Below, piece after piece: positions 61,765 to 64,000 of a DNA stretch of 64,000 nucleotides. The stretch spans positions 372,001 through 436,000 of the forward strand of contig NJBM01000001.1 in assembly GCA_005223045.1 (NCBI GenBank). Reading direction: 5' to 3'. Origin of the DNA: Planctomycetes bacterium B3_Pla (GTDB lineage: Bacteria; Planctomycetota; Phycisphaerae; Sedimentisphaerales; Anaerobacaceae). The notes under the pieces are model-generated. The model was given only the letters and a program-made list of their open reading frames with translations, was not told where the DNA came from and did not search any database. Both the position numbers and the translations under genes were made by a program. Each line of letters starts with the position of its first letter. Within the stretch, counting starts at the first letter, position 1.

Positions 61765-64000
61765 TTATTGCCATCCCGGCGCAAGTTTCACGTCCCGCCG
61801 ACGCGAAGCCGGTCTGACTTGCAGCCTTTGAACGCTGCCCCCGCGTACTACACACTCGATTGTCGTATTCATACCCGCGTGCAGCTTGAAATCGACGTCC
61901 CACTCCTTTGGCCAGGCCGGCAGCAGCAGAATCTCCCTGCCTTCGCACTGCAGAAGCATCCGTTGGAGCGCCGTCATCGCGACGCTGCCGTGGTCCTGGT
62001 CCGGCACCCAGTCAAAGTTAGGGCCCCAAAACGCCGGAAAGCGACTGCCTTTATGCCACGTCGAAAAATTCCCGCTAACATATTTCGCCGCTTCATCGGC
62101 AAGTCCCAAGTATGCCGCCTGGATCGAATCCTGCCTCCACCCGACGGACTCCTTGACCCGCCTGCGACGCCACGTCTCCAATCCGATTTCCAAGTCCCCG
62201 CACGCCAGTCCGTACAACCGATAGGGGAACACCGCATAAAGCTCCGGATTCTCCGAATTCCTCAAAACGTCAAACTTCTCGGCGGGCAATACGAACTTCT
62301 TGCCGTCCTGCTCGGCCACCGGCACGAGCGGAAGGTCTGCGAGCAATTTTCGCCATGCTGCTTTCTGTGAGCCTGTTACACCTTTTTCAAGATCGAGTAA
62401 TCGCCCTATTACGTGCCGCAGCCCCGCAACTTCAGGCGTCGGATTAACGCACTCCCACCACGTCTCCAAAGCTTGTGCCGGCTCGAACCGAATCTTGCCG
62501 TTCGCATCCCGCTGCCAGTGCTCATCGTAAAAAGTCAGAACCGCCTCAGCTATCGGCAGCACCGTATCACTGAGGAATTGCTCATCCTGCGTCATCGCAT
62601 AGTAATCCAGCATCATCGCTGTAATCTCGATTCCCCCCTGCCATTCCCGCCGGATGTATTGGTTGATCGTCTCGGGGCCGGGGTGTCCCCATCCGTAATC
62701 GCAATTGCCGTTGGTGCCCCAGAAGTACATCGTCTCAGGGAAAAAGGCGCCCCCGTGTTTGTAGTAAGCCATCGTCTTGTCCTTGCACAGCCCCAGGGCG
62801 TTGCCGTACATGGCAAACACAGGCCCCATCAAATCAAAATCCCCCGCCTGCAGCATCGACCAGTAAGGCAGCCTGGTGTTCTGCCACCAGTACATCGCCC
62901 CCCACCGCCGATAGTCGCCATCAAAATGCTCGTCCCCGACCTCGGCGTCCACTGTGAATATCGAGCCGTTGAATTTGATGGGATACTTCCCTCGCCCGCC
63001 GCACGCATTGATCCACCTTTGCAGCGCATAGCCCCTCGACACGGCGGGAGCATCGCCCGAAATACGAATCCAGCTCCGATCCCAAAATCTCCTCCACCAT
63101 CTCCCGTGCTGAGCCTTCGCGGCATCGAAGTCCTGAGAATCAACTTGCCTTACCTGCTTGTCCAAAAGCTCCAGCCAGGCATTGCCGGTCTTCGTTTGAG
63201 CCGTCAGGGGATATATCGCAACCACGAAACGCTTGCCGGGCTTTTCCGACTTCAAGATCGTGCCGTCTATGGCTTTCAGGCCTTCGCCCTTCATGCACGC
63301 ACCGAATGTCCGATCAATCAGCGGGTCCGGATGCTTGTCCAGCAGTTGGCCCAAGTGCTGATTCTTCAGCGTCACCGGATAGCACGACCCGGCATTGCGG
63401 TGATACCATACAACCTGCTCGTCTTTGTTTGCCACGACCGTATCCGGATAGACAATTATCGGATAATCATTCTCATCGTCTCTCGTAAGCCCCCGCGCGC
63501 TGACCGCCTCGGCTCCCTTGAGTTGCCGCTGATGCGTGCGCCAAACTTCCAGCTTTGCCTCCAAGTCAAACACCCGCTCGGCCTGAGCTTCGATTAAGAT
63601 GACGGGCCGATTCGCATCGACCCACACACGCAGACGCTTCTGCTGCCGCCCTTGCCCGGCCACCACTTCGATCTGCCCTGCGTCGAGGTTAAGTCTCTGC
63701 CGAAACTGCGTCCCTTGCTCCCACAGGGCGGGTGATAGTTTCACACGCACCAATCCTAATTTGAGCAGCCGGGCATTCTCACTCCATGAATCGGTCTTGC
63801 TTATATAGAACACAAGCTCACCGGCGGGATTGATCCACACATTCAGCCCGATATCGCCGTTGCCTATCGGCATTGACCCCGAAGATCCGTCACTCGGCGT
63901 CTCCCAGACAACGTCATACTCACTCACAAGACGCCCCGCCGCGAACGCCGAGACTGCAAACGACAAACCTATCACAATCGCTACATGGCGGGCATATTTG
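61765..64000 (-). CDS. Exported DUF5703-type glycoside-hydrolase-like protein, 5' end outside window
   Basis: At least 744 residues; the frame stays open to the window edge and its first visible residues K-Y-A-R-H-V-A-I-V-I-G-L-S-F-A-V-S-A-F-A are the inside of a signal peptide, so the start is beyond 64000. The mature protein begins VSEYDVVWETPSDGSSGSMPIGNGDIGLNVW, typical of DUF5703/GH95-like proteins, with a beta-sandwich N-terminal half and an alpha/alpha-barrel (ETWWECVNPTPEVAGL, FWGPNFDWVPDQDHGSVAMTAL). Likely releases sugars such as fucose or galactose from glycans; the reaction is inference. Confidence 0.87.
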   Translation of the reverse strand, partial: KYARHVAIVIGLSFAVSAFAAGRLVSEYDVVWETPSDGSSGSMPIGNGDIGLNVWINPAGELVFYISKTDSWSENARLLKLGLVRVKLSPALWEQGTQFRQRLNLDAGQIEVVAGQGRQQKRLRVWVDANRPVILIEAQAERVFDLEAKLEVWRTHQRQLKGAEAVSARGLTRDDENDYPIIVYPDTVVANKDEQVVWYHRNAGSCYPVTLKNQHLGQLLDKHPDPLIDRTFGACMKGEGLKAIDGTILKSEKPGKRFVVAIYPLTAQTKTGNAWLELLDKQVRQVDSQDFDAAKAQHGRWWRRFWDRSWIRISGDAPAVSRGYALQRWINACGGRGKYPIKFNGSIFTVDAEVGDEHFDGDYRRWGAMYWWQNTRLPYWSMLQAGDFDLMGPVFAMYGNALGLCKDKTMAYYKHGGAFFPETMYFWGTNGNCDYGWGHPGPETINQYIRREWQGGIEITAMMLDYYAMTQDEQFLSDTVLPIAEAVLTFYDEHWQRDANGKIRFEPAQALETWWECVNPTPEVAGLRHVIGRLLDLEKGVTGSQKAAWRKLLADLPLVPVAEQDGKKFVLPAEKFDVLRNSENPELYAVFPYRLYGLACGDLEIGLETWRRRRVKESVGWRQDSIQAAYLGLADEAAKYVSGNFSTWHKGSRFPAFWGPNFDWVPDQDHGSVAMTALQRMLLQCEGREILLLPAWPKEWDVDFKLHAGMNTTIECVVRGGSVQRLQVRPASRRRDVKLAPGWQ

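Noticed and set aside
62413..63597. Plus-strand frame of about 390 codons
   Set aside because: Shadow of the DUF5703 gene; composition is that of an antisense frame.

Overview
The window looks like a chromosomal stretch from a Planctomycetota bacterium, most likely the Phycisphaerae side of the phylum, of moderate GC. The call rests on content rather than a marker gene: twin-arginine-exported oxidoreductase, TIM-barrel, phosphoesterase and sulfatase genes, prepilin-like proteins with an FTLIELLVVIAVIALL-type leader, a large DUF5703 glycan-active protein, and a DUF4954 protein. Many genes have near-consensus sigma70 promoters with 17-bp spacers.

Layout. 1-11.3 kb: a parvulin-type foldase facing nagB, a DUF4954 beta-helix protein, an amidase-like protein, a small lipoprotein, and a minus-strand run (APC permease, TIM-barrel protein, O-methyltransferase, ASCH protein, homocysteine methyltransferase, HAD hydrolase). 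11.4-17.5 kb: rmuC, a broken RAYT transposase between REP-like hairpins, trxB-trxA, the stump of a sugar transporter, a phosphoesterase and recJ. 17.5-23.5 kb: a transglutaminase lipoprotein and murE-murF-mraY. 23.5-29.1 kb: a MNT/HEPN pair, groES-groEL, a receiver protein, and a DUF3800 gene coupled to a putative BECR-like protein. 29.5-46.6 kb: a 15.6-kb block bounded by two homologous, inverted, promoter-led repeat arrays; between them lie a Gfo/Idh/MocA oxidoreductase, tmRNA, a small HTH protein, trpS-scpA, two pseudopilins, the two-subunit flavoprotein/GltA-like oxidoreductase, a PAP2 phosphatase, DUF1015 plus an aminotransferase, a YbaK protein with an attenuator-like leader, and a DUF11 lipoprotein. 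47-64 kb: two exported proteins, the leucine genes leuA-leuC-leuD and leuB with a sulfatase between, a TGS GTPase, a CocE-like hydrolase, a pseudopilin, and a DUF5703 protein running off the right edge.

Functional themes are cell-wall precursor synthesis, leucine synthesis (with a candidate Leu-rich leader peptide), thiol redox and protein folding, and export of glycan-processing enzymes.

The most unusual content is repetitive. Short degenerate tandem repeats with periods of 7, 8 or 9 bp are scattered in intergenic DNA and also lie in frame inside genes: two signal-peptide cores, the MurF N-terminus and a loop of an exported protein. The two arrays near 29.5-30.3 and 45.9-46.6 kb combine an 18-bp A-rich box with period-9 tracts and variable segments, each behind its own promoter. 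A decayed GxxExxY gene near 57.75 kb sits between inverted period-9 tracts, and a similar empty pair lies between leuC and leuD. I consider this repeat system the best candidate for something undescribed. All family assignments are from reading the translated sequence; no database search was possible.
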